A DNA stretch of 64,000 nt, from positions 310,001-374,000 of the forward strand of contig MKUP01000022.1 of NCBI GenBank assembly GCA_001898625.1, given 5' to 3'. The number at the start of each line of letters is the position of its first letter. Within the stretch, counting starts at the first letter, position 1. The translations under genes and the position numbers were made by a program. The DNA is from Burkholderiales bacterium 67-32 (GTDB lineage Bacteria; Pseudomonadota; Gammaproteobacteria; Burkholderiales; Burkholderiaceae_B). Shown in pieces: positions 51,596 through 60,365 of this stretch. The notes beneath the pieces are model-generated. The model was not told where the DNA came from, searched no databases, and saw nothing but the letters and a program-made list of their open reading frames with translations.

Positions 51596-52588
51596 TCAGT
51601 TCCTCCGCGTGCCGTCCGTGCGCTCGATCCGCACCACGTCGCCTTTGTCCCCGCCAAGGCGCAGCTCGGCCGCACCGAACAGGCGATCCACGATGTAGTA
51701 CGGCGCACGGAATCGGTAGTTCACCAACTGCCCATCGCCCTGCGCACCGATCACGAACAGCGGCGGCAATTCGCCCTGGGCGATGCCCGGCGGAAACTGG
51801 ATGTAGACCTTCTCGCCGTCATCAAAGGCGCGCAGCGGTTTCCACGGCGGATTGCTGCCACTGACCGCATAGCGAAAGCGGATCTTCTCCAGCGACAGGC
51901 CGCTATCGACCGGCGCAGCGGCGCTCGCTGCCTGCGCCTGGCGCTGCAAGGCCAGCATCTTGTCCTTCGGATACTCCCAGGACACCGAAGCCATCCACGT
52001 CTTCTCGGTCGAGGTCAGCTCGATCAGGTAGGTGCGCCGGCTGGTGGTGATGACCAGATTGGTCTTGAGGCCCGAGCGGATCGGCTTGACCATCACATTG
52101 ACGCGCAGCGCATCGCCGCTGCCGCTCGATGTGTCGCCCACGATCCAGCGCACGGTATCGCCGGCGGCCACCGTCACCAGCTCCTCTCCCGGCTGGAGCG
52201 CGATCACCGTCACGCGGCCCACGGCCGCATAGACCTGGTACAGCGCCCCATCCGTGAAAGGCCACACCTGAATTGCGTTGACGTACCCCTCGCGCGTGGG
52301 CGCGATGCGCGCCTCGGCATTGGCGCGGGACACGCGCACGGTTTCGTCGGCGGGTTCAGGCGTGGACTTGGCATCCGGCACGGGTTTCATCTGCGCCGGC
52401 ATCGGCAATACCTGCGGCACGGCCACCACTTCCACCGGCGCAGGCGGTTCCGGCAGCGGTTGGGCCTGCACCGGCTCATCGAGCGAGATGGACGGCGGCG
52501 GCTTGCCCTGCGTAGCGCAGCCAGAGAACAGCACGGTCGAAGCCAGAAGCATCACCGGCAAGGCGGATTTACCGAAAAGATCATTCAT
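51596..52588 (-). CDS. trbG: Conjugal transfer protein TrbG (VirB9-like)
   Basis: TrbG is the VirB9-like periplasmic/outer-membrane component of the channel. The 330-residue protein has a lipoprotein-type signal (LPVMLLASTVLFSGCATQG). The mature part includes YQVYAAVGRVTVIALQPGEEL and the C-terminal VirB9 region RFRYAVSGSNPPWKPLRAF with DGEKVYIQFPPGIAQGELPP. ATG 52588 is chosen because it starts the signal peptide and overlaps the trbF stop (ATGA). Confidence 0.93.
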   Translation of the reverse strand: MNDLFGKSALPVMLLASTVLFSGCATQGKPPPSISLDEPVQAQPLPEPPAPVEVVAVPQVLPMPAQMKPVPDAKSTPEPADETVRVSRANAEARIAPTREGYVNAIQVWPFTDGALYQVYAAVGRVTVIALQPGEELVTVAAGDTVRWIVGDTSSGSGDALRVNVMVKPIRSGLKTNLVITTSRRTYLIELTSTEKTWMASVSWEYPKDKMLALQRQAQAASAAAPVDSGLSLEKIRFRYAVSGSNPPWKPLRAFDDGEKVYIQFPPGIAQGELPPLFVIGAQGDGQLVNYRFRAPYYIVDRLFGAAELRLGGDKGDVVRIERTDGTRRN

Positions 52589-53289
52589 GGTTTTGCTCCT
52601 TCGTTTCCTTCCAGTTCGCGGCTCCACGACAGCCCGTTGACGTAAATGCCCAAGGGGTTCTTGCGCACGCGCTGCTCGGTGCGCGGCGTCTGCTGCACGA
52701 TGGAAACCACGGCATTCCAGCGCTCGGTGCGATCCAGCGCGCCGTTCACAAAGCGCGTCTCCGTCCAGCGCACGTTGAAAGACGTGTCGCTGGCGCGGGT
52801 CACGCTGGTGATCTGCACCGTCACCGACTCCTTGCCGATGCGCGCGAACGGATCGTTCACGCGGGCGTACTCGTTGAGCACCACGGCCCCCTTGTCGGTC
52901 GTGTAGTCATAGGCATCGAGCCAGTTCTGCCGCACCACGATGGGGTCGATGGACAGCGAGCGCACCAGGCCGATGAAGCGGCCGAGGTGGTAGGCCACCT
53001 GCGCATCGCTGGGCCGGTACGGCGTGGCGGCCTCGCCAACCGCGCGCACCTGGCCCGCGTTGTCCACCTCGATGACGTAGGGCGTGACGATGGACTGCGC
53101 CGAGCGCCAGACCAGCCCGCCCGCCATCAGCACGGCCAGCGTGAGACAGCCAAAGGCCATGAAGCGCCAGTTCTTCGCTTGCACGCGGGCCGAGCCGATA
53201 CGCTCGTCCCAAACCTGGGCGGCTGACTGGTACGGGGTAGCAGGCTGCGGCGTATCGCCATAGCGCACCTGCGGTCGTTTGAATCGCAT
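52585..53289 (-). CDS. trbF: Conjugal transfer protein TrbF (VirB8-like)
   Basis: TrbF is a bitopic inner-membrane assembly factor of VirB8 type. The 234-residue protein has a short cytoplasmic part, one membrane helix (FMAFGCLTLAVLMAGGLVW) and a periplasmic NTF2-like domain (VTPYVIEVDNAGQVRAVGEA, YHLGRFIGLVRSLSIDPIV, RTEQRVRKNPLGIYVNGLSW). A 17-bp gap separates it from trbL. Confidence 0.93.
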   Translation of the reverse strand: MRFKRPQVRYGDTPQPATPYQSAAQVWDERIGSARVQAKNWRFMAFGCLTLAVLMAGGLVWRSAQSIVTPYVIEVDNAGQVRAVGEAATPYRPSDAQVAYHLGRFIGLVRSLSIDPIVVRQNWLDAYDYTTDKGAVVLNEYARVNDPFARIGKESVTVQITSVTRASDTSFNVRWTETRFVNGALDRTERWNAVVSIVQQTPRTEQRVRKNPLGIYVNGLSWSRELEGNEGAKP

Positions 53290-53306
53290 GGGGTTCTCCT
53301 TGAGGA

Positions 53307-54668
53307 TCAGGAATCGGAATCACGCAGGCTCGGGCCTTGGCTTGAGCTGCCGCCGTCGCCGCCGCGCAGCGTGTGTGCGGCGGTCGTCGCGGCATGGCTG
53401 AGCTGCTGCCTGCGATGCAGGCGCTTGGCCCAGGCGGGTTGCGCACTGGATGGGGTTGAAGGAGGAGACTCGTTCGCAGCCTGTGCGGCACCGCCCCCCG
53501 ACGCCGATCCAGCGTCATCGGGCCGGAAGGCGGCGGCGACACGCTCCTTCATCGAGCGCGCGCCTTCGGCCACCTTCTGCCCGGCCGCTTGCGCGCCGGT
53601 CTTGGCGACATTGCCCACGCCAGCAGCAGCGCCCTTGAGGCCGCCACCAGCCGAAGCGGAGCCCGCTTGAAACGCCGACCGGGCGCTGGTAGCGGCCCCA
53701 GCGGCGGCACGCGCTCCGCCGCCGGCCAGCTTGGCCGCTGCGGGTGCCATGCGCGCCCCGGCGGCTACTGCGCCGCCGACACCCGTGGCCGCAGCGCCCA
53801 CGGCAACGGCCGCGCCGGCCGCACCCAGCGCCGCACCGGCCATTGCACCTGCGCCGAGCTGCGGGCCACCGGACACCAGCCCGGTTGCAATGCCCGGCCC
53901 GAAGATGCCCAAGGCCAGCAGGGTCAGCGAGGCCAGCATCACGACCACGGAATGGTCGATGGATGGCTCGGCGGGCTGTACCTGAAACTCGGTGAACAGC
54001 CCGGAGCCGATGCCGACGATCACCGCCAGCACCAGCACCTTGATGCCGGACGACACCACGTTGCCCAGTACCTTCTCGGCAAGGAACGCCGTCTTGTTCC
54101 AGAGTGCGAACGGCACGAGCACGAAGCCCGCGAGCGTGGTCAGCTTGAACTCGATCAGCGTGATGAAAAGCTGGATCGCGAGCACGAAGAAGCACAGGAG
54201 GACGATCAGCCACGCGAGGAACATCACGACGATGGGCGTGATGTTCACGAACACTTCGGGAAAGCCCGCCATGTCGCCGATCTGCTTCAGGATCGGCGCC
54301 CCGGCGTCGATGCCGACCTTCGCCAGCCGGCCCGGCTGCAGGAAGTTCTCCATGCTCAGGGTCGAGCCGCTGGCCGTTAGGCCCAGGCCCGCGAATGAGC
54401 GGAACAAGATGCCCGCCAGCGCGTTGAAGTTGCCGATGATGTAGGCGAAGGCACCGACATAGAGCACCTTGCGGATCAGCTTGGCGATCACGTCCTCGCC
54501 CTGGCCGGAGGCGTGGCCCATCGCCCAGAACAGCCCGGCGAGCGTCATGTCGATGACGATCAGTGTGGCGGTCAGAAACGCCACCTCGCCGTGCAACAAG
54601 CCAAAGCCCGAGTCGATGTAGCGCGAGAAGGTATCGAGGAAGCGGTCGATGACCGTTACGTCGTTCAT
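53307..54668 (-). CDS. trbL: Conjugal transfer protein TrbL (VirB6-like)
   Basis: TrbL is the polytopic inner-membrane channel protein. The 453-residue protein starts NDVTVIDRFLDTFSRYID, then has six or more hydrophobic segments (VAFLTATLIVIDMTLAGLFW, FLAWLIVLLCFFVLAIQLFI, VVSSGIKVLVLAVIVGIGSG). The last 180 residues are Ala/Gly-rich and low in complexity and probably disordered. ATG 54668 overlaps the trbK-like stop (ATGA). Confidence 0.93.
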   Translation of the reverse strand: MNDVTVIDRFLDTFSRYIDSGFGLLHGEVAFLTATLIVIDMTLAGLFWAMGHASGQGEDVIAKLIRKVLYVGAFAYIIGNFNALAGILFRSFAGLGLTASGSTLSMENFLQPGRLAKVGIDAGAPILKQIGDMAGFPEVFVNITPIVVMFLAWLIVLLCFFVLAIQLFITLIEFKLTTLAGFVLVPFALWNKTAFLAEKVLGNVVSSGIKVLVLAVIVGIGSGLFTEFQVQPAEPSIDHSVVVMLASLTLLALGIFGPGIATGLVSGGPQLGAGAMAGAALGAAGAAVAVGAAATGVGGAVAAGARMAPAAAKLAGGGARAAAGAATSARSAFQAGSASAGGGLKGAAAGVGNVAKTGAQAAGQKVAEGARSMKERVAAAFRPDDAGSASGGGAAQAANESPPSTPSSAQPAWAKRLHRRQQLSHAATTAAHTLRGGDGGSSSQGPSLRDSDS

Positions 54669-54979
54669 GGCGAGTCCTCCTGCCCAGGCGCGTCGGCTTC
54701 GGCGGGTTCGTCGAAGCTGGGCGGGATCGGCGGCAGCTCGGCCAGCGTCTGGTACTCGCCCGGCCCGGCATGGCCGGAGAGAAAGCGCCGCAGGTCGGCC
54801 TGCGCCACCTGCGTGCAGAACGCGCCGTCGTGCTCGCCCGCGCGGCATTGCGCGCGCAACGCACGCAGCCGGGACGCATCGGCGGCCAGCGCATCCACCG
54901 ACAGCCGCTGCGGCTGGTCACAGCCGGCCAGCACAAGCGCATGAACGGCGAAAGCAAACACGACGGGCGTGCGTTGCAT
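54665..54979 (-). CDS. trbK: TrbK-like entry-exclusion lipoprotein
   Basis: The 104-residue protein has a lipoprotein signal (TPVVFAFAVHALVLAGCDQP) with the lipobox LAGC. The mature part has a conserved-looking pair of Cys (LRAQCRAGEHDGAFCTQV) followed by AQADLRRFLSG, the pattern of TrbK proteins encoded between trbJ and trbL. In RP4, TrbK in the recipient blocks entry of the same plasmid. The C-terminus is Pro/Glu-rich. Confidence 0.8.
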   Translation of the reverse strand: MQRTPVVFAFAVHALVLAGCDQPQRLSVDALAADASRLRALRAQCRAGEHDGAFCTQVAQADLRRFLSGHAGPGEYQTLAELPPIPPSFDEPAEADAPGQEDSP

Positions 54980-54990
54980 GGCAGCCTCCG

Positions 54991-55746
54991 TCAGCGGTTG
55001 TAGAAGTTCACGGGCTGCGGCGTGTACGGCGTGCCTTCGCCCAGGAAGCGGCGCGTCACCTCGCGCCCGCGCTCCGTGGCCGCCGCCTGCCGCGCCAGTT
55101 CCAGCGAGGCGGCGCGATCCTGCGTGATCTGCAACCGTTGCGTCTGGATCGACTGCTTGGCCTGCAAGGCCAGCAACTGGTTCATGGCCTGCATCGCTTG
55201 CAGCGCGCCCTCGGCCGACTGGCTCTTGCCCACGAGGTCGGCCAGCACGCTTTCGTCGTCGCTCAGGTTCTGCGACGCCTGGGCCTGCATCTGCATGGTG
55301 GTCTGCAGGCCGTTGAGCGTGTTCTTCCAGCGCTCCTGCGCATCGAGGTACATCTGATTGCCGCTCACCGTGGCGGCGTACTTCTCGGGATACAGGCGCG
55401 CGAACTCCCGGTCGATGCTCGTCACGTCGTAGGCCAGGCCCTTGGCCTGCGCGATGAGGCGCTGGGTGGTCGCCAGGTTCGCGCGCAACTGGCCCACCAC
55501 GCTGGACGGCAGGCTGGCGAGGTTGCGCGCCTGATTGATGAGCATCTGCGCTTCGTGCTGGAGTTGCTGGATCTGGTTGTTGATCTGCTCCAGCGTGCGA
55601 ACGGCGGTGAGTGTGTTCTGCACCAGATTGGTCGGGTCGAGCACGATGTCGCCGACGCCGAACAGCGCGTGCGCGGGCTGCGCGATGCCGAAGGCGAGCA
55701 CGCAGGCGGCGGTCAACGCGGCGAGCTTTGGGGTATGCAATTTCAT
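54991..55746 (-). CDS. trbJ: Conjugal transfer protein TrbJ (VirB5-like)
   Basis: TrbJ is a secreted pilus-associated protein. The 251-residue protein has a signal peptide (KLAALTAACVLAFGIAQPAHA, cut before LFGVGDIV). The mature protein is mostly helix, with LEQINNQIQQLQHEAQMLIN and AMQAMNQLLALQAKQSIQTQ as coiled-coil-like stretches. The end (YTPQPVNFYNR) matches TrbJ. It overlaps the trbE stop by four bases. Confidence 0.92.
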   Translation of the reverse strand: MKLHTPKLAALTAACVLAFGIAQPAHALFGVGDIVLDPTNLVQNTLTAVRTLEQINNQIQQLQHEAQMLINQARNLASLPSSVVGQLRANLATTQRLIAQAKGLAYDVTSIDREFARLYPEKYAATVSGNQMYLDAQERWKNTLNGLQTTMQMQAQASQNLSDDESVLADLVGKSQSAEGALQAMQAMNQLLALQAKQSIQTQRLQITQDRAASLELARQAAATERGREVTRRFLGEGTPYTPQPVNFYNR

Positions 55747-58208
55747 GGCAGGTTCTCCTGGGGATGGCTGGGGATGAGGACGGCACCCGGCGCAGGGCCG
55801 GGGAAATCGCGCAGCAGATCGGCCGCCCAATCGAGGCTGCGGTGTCGCAGCCATGCGGCTGCGAACGGCGTGGATACGGATGAAGCGGCAGCGAGCACCG
55901 CGTCGATGTCGCGCTGGTCTTGCGGCGTGGAGGCACCCGCGAAGGCCAAGGTCGCGGCGCCCAGATCGAGGTCGAACAGGCGGTTCCCGAGACGCGATTG
56001 GTAGTAGTAGTCGCGCTTGGGCTGCGCGGTGGCCACGATCTCGATCTGCCGGCTGTTGAGGCCGAAGCCCTCGTAGATCGTGCGAATCTGCGGTTCGGTC
56101 GCCTGCGGATTCGGCAGGAAGATGCGGCTGGCGCAGCTTTCGATGATCGCCGGCGCGATGCTCGAATCCTTGATGTCCGCGAGCGACTGCGTGGCGAAGA
56201 TGACGCTGACGTTCTTCTTGCGCAGCGTCTTGAGCCACTGGCGGATGCGAGCCGCAAACACCGGATCATCGAGAAACAGCCACGCTTCATCGAGGATCAG
56301 CAGCGTGGGCGCACCGTCGAAGCGTTCATCGAAGCGAGCAAAGAGGTAATGCAGCACGGCCATGACGGCGGCCTTGCTGTGCATCAGCTCCTCCATCTCG
56401 AAGCCCTGCACGTCGGCCATCCCGAGTCGGTCATGGTCGGCGTCCAGCAGCTTGCCGTGCGCGCCGCCGAGTACGTAGGGAGCCAATGCCTGCCGCAGCG
56501 CGTTCGATTGCAGCAGCACCGACAGACCCGTCATCGTGCGCTGCTCCAGCGGGGCGCCGGCGAGACTGCCGAGCGCCGACCAGATGGCGGCCTTCTCGTC
56601 GGGGCCGACCGCAACGCCTTCATGTCGCAAGCGGCCTTCGATCCATTCGGCCGCCCAGGTGCGGTAGCCCTCGCGGTCGATGCGGGCCAGGGGCTGGAAA
56701 GCGATCTCGCCATCCATCCCGAGGTCGTAGTGCTCACCGCCCAGGCCCAGGATGGTGGCGCGCATGGAGCGCCCCATGTCGAAGGCGAAGATGCGCGAGC
56801 CGCGATAACGCCGGAACTGCATCGCCAGCGTGGCGAGCAAGACCGACTTGCCCATGCCGGTCGGCCCCGCGACAAGCGTGTGGCCCACGTCGCCGATGTG
56901 CGTCACCAGCCGGAACGGCGTGGCGCCATCGGTGCGGGTGACGATCAGCGGCGGCCCGTCGAGGTGGTCATTCTTCTCCGGCCCGGCCCATACCGCTGAC
57001 ACCGGCATCATGTGCGCCAGGTTCAACGTCGAGACGATGGGCTGGCGCACGTTGGCGTAGGCATTGCCGGGGATCGAGGACAACCACGCATCCACGGCAT
57101 TGAGCGTTTCAGGAATCGTCACGAACCCGCGCCCTTGGATGGCCCGCTCCACCATGCGCAGCTTCTCGTCGGCCACCGCAGGGGCGACGTCGAGCACTGT
57201 CACCGTAGCAGTGAGGTAGCCGAAGGCGACCTGATCGCTGCCTAGCTCTTGCAGGGCGGCATCGGCGTCGGCGGCCTTGTTGCTGGCGTCGGTATCGACC
57301 AGCGAGCTTTCCTGCTGGAAGATGGTTTCGCGCAGCAGCGCGATGACGTTCTTCCTTTTCGCAAACCACTGGCGGCGCAGGCGGACGAGTTCTTTTTCCG
57401 CCTCGGCTTTGTCGAGGCAGAGAAAGCGCGTACTCCAGCGATACGCAAAGCCCAGGCGGTTGAGGTCGTCCAGAATCCCCGGCCAGGTCGAGGTGGGAAA
57501 GCCCCGCACCGACACCACGCGCAGGTGCTGATCGCCCAGCATGGGCGCCAGGCCACCGACCAACGCGGAATCGGCCAGCAGCGCGTCGATGTGGAATGGC
57601 ACCTCGGGCACGCCAACCCGGTAGCGCCGCGCCGAGATGGTCGCGTGCAGGTGGGTCAACGTCTGGCTGTCATCGAGCCAGCCGATCTCCGGCATCACGC
57701 CGTCGAGCAAGTCGAAGATGCGATCGGTTTCCGCGACGAAGGCTTGCAGCCGCTCGCGCCAATCCACGCCTTCGGTGGGCCGGTTCTCGTACAACAATCC
57801 CGCCGCGCGGGCGCGGGCCTCCTCTGGCGGCAGGTACGCCAGTGTCAAGTGGTAGCCGCTCTCGAAGTGGTTGCCCGAGTCCTCGAAGGCGGCGCGGCGC
57901 TCCTCATCGACCAGCCAGGACAGCGCCTCGGGGAAATCCGAGTGCGGATAGTCAGCAGCGGCCCGGCGCTCGGCTTCCACGAACAGCGCCCAGCCGGAAC
58001 CCAGGCGCCGCAGTGCATTGTTCAATCGAGCTGATGTGGCGATCAGCTCGCCCTGCGTCGCGCTGTCGAGATCGGGGCCACGAAACCGGGCTGTGCGCTG
58101 GAAACTGCCGTCCTTGTTCAAGACGACGCCCGGCGCCACCAGCCCGGCCCACGGCAGCCAGTCGGCGAGCAAGGCCGGACGCTGGCGGTATTCGGCAAGG
58201 TTCAGCAT
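55743..58208 (-). CDS. trbE: Conjugal transfer ATPase TrbE (VirB4-like)
   Basis: TrbE is the large VirB4-type ATPase that powers pilus assembly and substrate transfer at the inner membrane. The 821-residue length fits. Walker A is LVAGPTGMGKSVLLATLAMQ and Walker B PTLLILDEAWLFLDD. The N-terminus has the VirB4 CagE-type domain (YRQRPALLADWLPWAGLVAP). Motif IFATQSLADIKDSSIAPAI is the conserved Gln-containing block after Walker B. It is nine bases downstream of trbD. Confidence 0.95.
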   Translation of the reverse strand: MLNLAEYRQRPALLADWLPWAGLVAPGVVLNKDGSFQRTARFRGPDLDSATQGELIATSARLNNALRRLGSGWALFVEAERRAAADYPHSDFPEALSWLVDEERRAAFEDSGNHFESGYHLTLAYLPPEEARARAAGLLYENRPTEGVDWRERLQAFVAETDRIFDLLDGVMPEIGWLDDSQTLTHLHATISARRYRVGVPEVPFHIDALLADSALVGGLAPMLGDQHLRVVSVRGFPTSTWPGILDDLNRLGFAYRWSTRFLCLDKAEAEKELVRLRRQWFAKRKNVIALLRETIFQQESSLVDTDASNKAADADAALQELGSDQVAFGYLTATVTVLDVAPAVADEKLRMVERAIQGRGFVTIPETLNAVDAWLSSIPGNAYANVRQPIVSTLNLAHMMPVSAVWAGPEKNDHLDGPPLIVTRTDGATPFRLVTHIGDVGHTLVAGPTGMGKSVLLATLAMQFRRYRGSRIFAFDMGRSMRATILGLGGEHYDLGMDGEIAFQPLARIDREGYRTWAAEWIEGRLRHEGVAVGPDEKAAIWSALGSLAGAPLEQRTMTGLSVLLQSNALRQALAPYVLGGAHGKLLDADHDRLGMADVQGFEMEELMHSKAAVMAVLHYLFARFDERFDGAPTLLILDEAWLFLDDPVFAARIRQWLKTLRKKNVSVIFATQSLADIKDSSIAPAIIESCASRIFLPNPQATEPQIRTIYEGFGLNSRQIEIVATAQPKRDYYYQSRLGNRLFDLDLGAATLAFAGASTPQDQRDIDAVLAAASSVSTPFAAAWLRHRSLDWAADLLRDFPGPAPGAVLIPSHPQENLP

Positions 58209-58217
58209 GGCATCACC

Positions 58218-58490
58218 TCACACGTCCAACAGCGGGCGGTGCTTGATGTGCCGCGCGAACACGGCCATGAACTGCGGATCGACGCGCGCGCCCCAGACTG
58301 CCAGCGCATGGCCGACGATCCAGAGCACGGCGCCGGGAATCCACAGTTGCAGGCCCAGCCCCACGGCGGCGGCCAGCGTGCCGTTGGCGATTGCCACGGT
58401 GCGCGGTGCGCCGCCCAGCAGAATCGGCTCGGTGAGCGAGCGATGCAGCGGCACCTCGAACCCGGCCGCGAAGGTGTCCGGGCCGCTCAT
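58218..58490 (-). CDS. trbD: Conjugal transfer protein TrbD (VirB3-like)
   Basis: This 90-residue inner-membrane protein has two adjacent hydrophobic stretches (AIANGTLAAAVGLGLQLW and PGAVLWIVGHALAVWGA). The start FEVPLHRSLTEPILLGGAPR is the VirB3/TrbD signature. It works with the VirB4-like ATPase encoded next. Its start overlaps the trbC stop. Confidence 0.92.
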   Translation of the reverse strand: MSGPDTFAAGFEVPLHRSLTEPILLGGAPRTVAIANGTLAAAVGLGLQLWIPGAVLWIVGHALAVWGARVDPQFMAVFARHIKHRPLLDV

Positions 58491-58864
58491 ACGACGGCCC
58501 CGCCCGAGAAGCTGAAGAACGACAGGAAGAAGCTCGAAGCCGCAAAGGCGATGGACAGACCGAAGACGATCTGGATCAGCTTGCGGAATCCGCCGGACGT
58601 GTCGCCGAACGCGAGCGCGAGGCCCGTGGCGATGATGATGATGACCGCGACGATCCGGGCCACCGGGCCTTGGATGGATTCGAGGATGGATTGCAGCGGC
58701 CCTTCCCAGGGCATCGAGGAGCCGGCGGCCTGCGCGGTGCCCGCAAGCAACAGCATCAGCGCCGCGAGCATCAGGCCCTGTAGGGTCGGGCGAGCCAGAC
58801 TGTCCAGCCGCGCGGGCTGGGGAAGCGGATTTACGGAAATACGGAAAGCATCAACGTGCGTCAT
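58487..58864 (-). CDS. trbC: Conjugal transfer pilin TrbC (VirB2-like)
   Basis: TrbC is the major pilin precursor. The 125-residue protein has a long signal region (LQGLMLAALMLLLAGTAQA) and two membrane helices in the mature part (VARIVAVIIIIATGLALAFG and VFGLSIAFAASSFFLSFFSF). In RP4 the protein is circularised; this cannot be judged here. It overlaps trbB and trbD. Confidence 0.9.
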   Translation of the reverse strand: MTHVDAFRISVNPLPQPARLDSLARPTLQGLMLAALMLLLAGTAQAAGSSMPWEGPLQSILESIQGPVARIVAVIIIIATGLALAFGDTSGGFRKLIQIVFGLSIAFAASSFFLSFFSFSGGAVV

Positions 58865-59904
58865 GGAAGTTCTCCAGAGTGGTCAGGGGACAGGGAGGAA
58901 GGGTCGGACTGCGGCAGCAGCTCGGGAAACGGCGTTTCCGGCGCCTCTAGCGCATCCACCAGGTGGTAGCCCACGCCATCGAAACCGACGACGCGGGCGA
59001 TGCTCTCGATGCGGCGCTTGCGCCCGCGTCCGGCGATGTGGATGACCACGTTGACCGCCTCGGCGATCAGCGCACGCGGCGGATTCACCGCCACTTCGAG
59101 AATCAGTTGCTCCAGGCGCAGCAGCGCGCCCAGCGCGGAGCCGGCGTGGACGGTGGCGATGCCGCCCGGATGGCCGGTGCCCCACACCTTGATGAGATCC
59201 AGCGCTTCGGCGCCGCGCACTTCACCGACGACGACACGATCCGGGCGCAGGCGCATGGACGAGCGCACCAGCTCGGTCATCGACACCACGCCCGCGCGCG
59301 TGCGCAGCGGCACGTGGTCGCGCGCCGCGCATTGCAGTTCCACCGTGTCTTCGAGCACCAGCACGCGGTCGCCGGTGGCGGCAATTTCTGCCAGCAGCGC
59401 ATTGGCGAGCGTGGTCTTGCCGCTGCTGGTGGCGCCCGCGATCAGGATGTTCTGGCGCTCGCGCACGGCGCGAACGAGAAAGCCCGCCTGGGCGCTGGTC
59501 ATCATTCCGTCGATGACGTACCGCTCCAGCGGGATCACGCCGATGGCGCGCTTGCGCAACGCGAAGGCAGGCCCCGGTGCAGCCGGGGGCAAGATGCCCT
59601 CGAAGCGTTCGCCGGTTTCGGGCAGCTCTGCGGACAGCAGCGGCTGGCCTCGATGCACTTCCGCGCCGACGTGGGCGGCCACGAGACGGATGATGCGTTC
59701 GCCATCGTCTTCGGACAGCTCCACGCCCATCGGCACGCGGCCCGATGAAAGCCGATCCACCCAAAGGGTGCGGTCGGGATTGAGCATGACTTCCACCACG
59801 TCCGGGTCTTCGAGCGCAGCGGCGATCAGCGGCCCCATCGCCGTGCGCAGCATCTGGATGCGGCGGTCGAGCGAGATGGTGAAAGACGAAGGTGCGGCGC
59901 TCAT
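58861..59904 (-). CDS. trbB: Conjugal transfer ATPase TrbB (VirB11-like)
   Basis: TrbB is the hexameric traffic ATPase at the base of the channel. The 347-residue protein has an N-terminal domain (EDPDVVEVMLNPDRTLWVDR), Walker A (LIAGATSSGKTTLANALL), the Asp box (VLVLEDTVELQC), the conserved RSSMRLRPDRVVVGEVRGAE and the His box TGHPGGIATVHAGSALGAL. Its start overlaps the RHH gene stop (ATGA). Confidence 0.95.
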   Translation of the reverse strand: MSAAPSSFTISLDRRIQMLRTAMGPLIAAALEDPDVVEVMLNPDRTLWVDRLSSGRVPMGVELSEDDGERIIRLVAAHVGAEVHRGQPLLSAELPETGERFEGILPPAAPGPAFALRKRAIGVIPLERYVIDGMMTSAQAGFLVRAVRERQNILIAGATSSGKTTLANALLAEIAATGDRVLVLEDTVELQCAARDHVPLRTRAGVVSMTELVRSSMRLRPDRVVVGEVRGAEALDLIKVWGTGHPGGIATVHAGSALGALLRLEQLILEVAVNPPRALIAEAVNVVIHIAGRGRKRRIESIARVVGFDGVGYHLVDALEAPETPFPELLPQSDPSSLSPDHSGELP

Positions 59905-60365
59905 GAGGCACGCTCCTGCGCTTCGGCAACTGCCGCCGCGTCATCCATCCGCATCGGGTCGGGATGCAGTTCCTCCACCACGTCGCGCACCAGGCTGCGC
60001 CCGCGCAGCAGGTGGCGGCCAAGCTGCTCGGTGAACTGCTCGAAGCGCGCCTTGCCCTGGGCACGCGCGGCCTCTTGATGGGCCTCGGGCACGGGCGTGC
60101 TGACCGTGAGGTAGTAGCGGATGAACAGCGCCAGCGTTTCGATGGCGATGTTCTGGTCTCGCTCCATGCGCTCGGCATGGCGCGACAGGCGATCAAGCCG
60201 CATCGCGATGGCCGCTTCGCGCTGGTCGGCCGCATCGGGCGACAGCCACGATGCGAGCGCCGCCGCGACGATGGACGACTTGGACACGCCTTTCTTGGCG
60301 GCCAGTTCGTCCAGGCGCTTGGCGTGCTCCGGCTGGATGAACAGGTTGAGGCGGTAGTGGCTCAT
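59901..60365 (-). CDS. CopG/RHH-family protein of the transfer operon
   Basis: The 154-residue protein starts SHYRLNLFIQPEHAKRLDEL, then KKGVSKSSIVAAALASWLS, a ribbon-helix-helix DNA-binding domain. A helical C-terminal part follows (LSRHAERMERDQNIAIETLA). This gene lies between traG and trbB in Tn4371-like elements. A role as operon regulator or accessory to DNA processing is possible but not shown by sequence. Confidence 0.83.
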   Translation of the reverse strand: MSHYRLNLFIQPEHAKRLDELAAKKGVSKSSIVAAALASWLSPDAADQREAAIAMRLDRLSRHAERMERDQNIAIETLALFIRYYLTVSTPVPEAHQEAARAQGKARFEQFTEQLGRHLLRGRSLVRDVVEELHPDPMRMDDAAAVAEAQERAS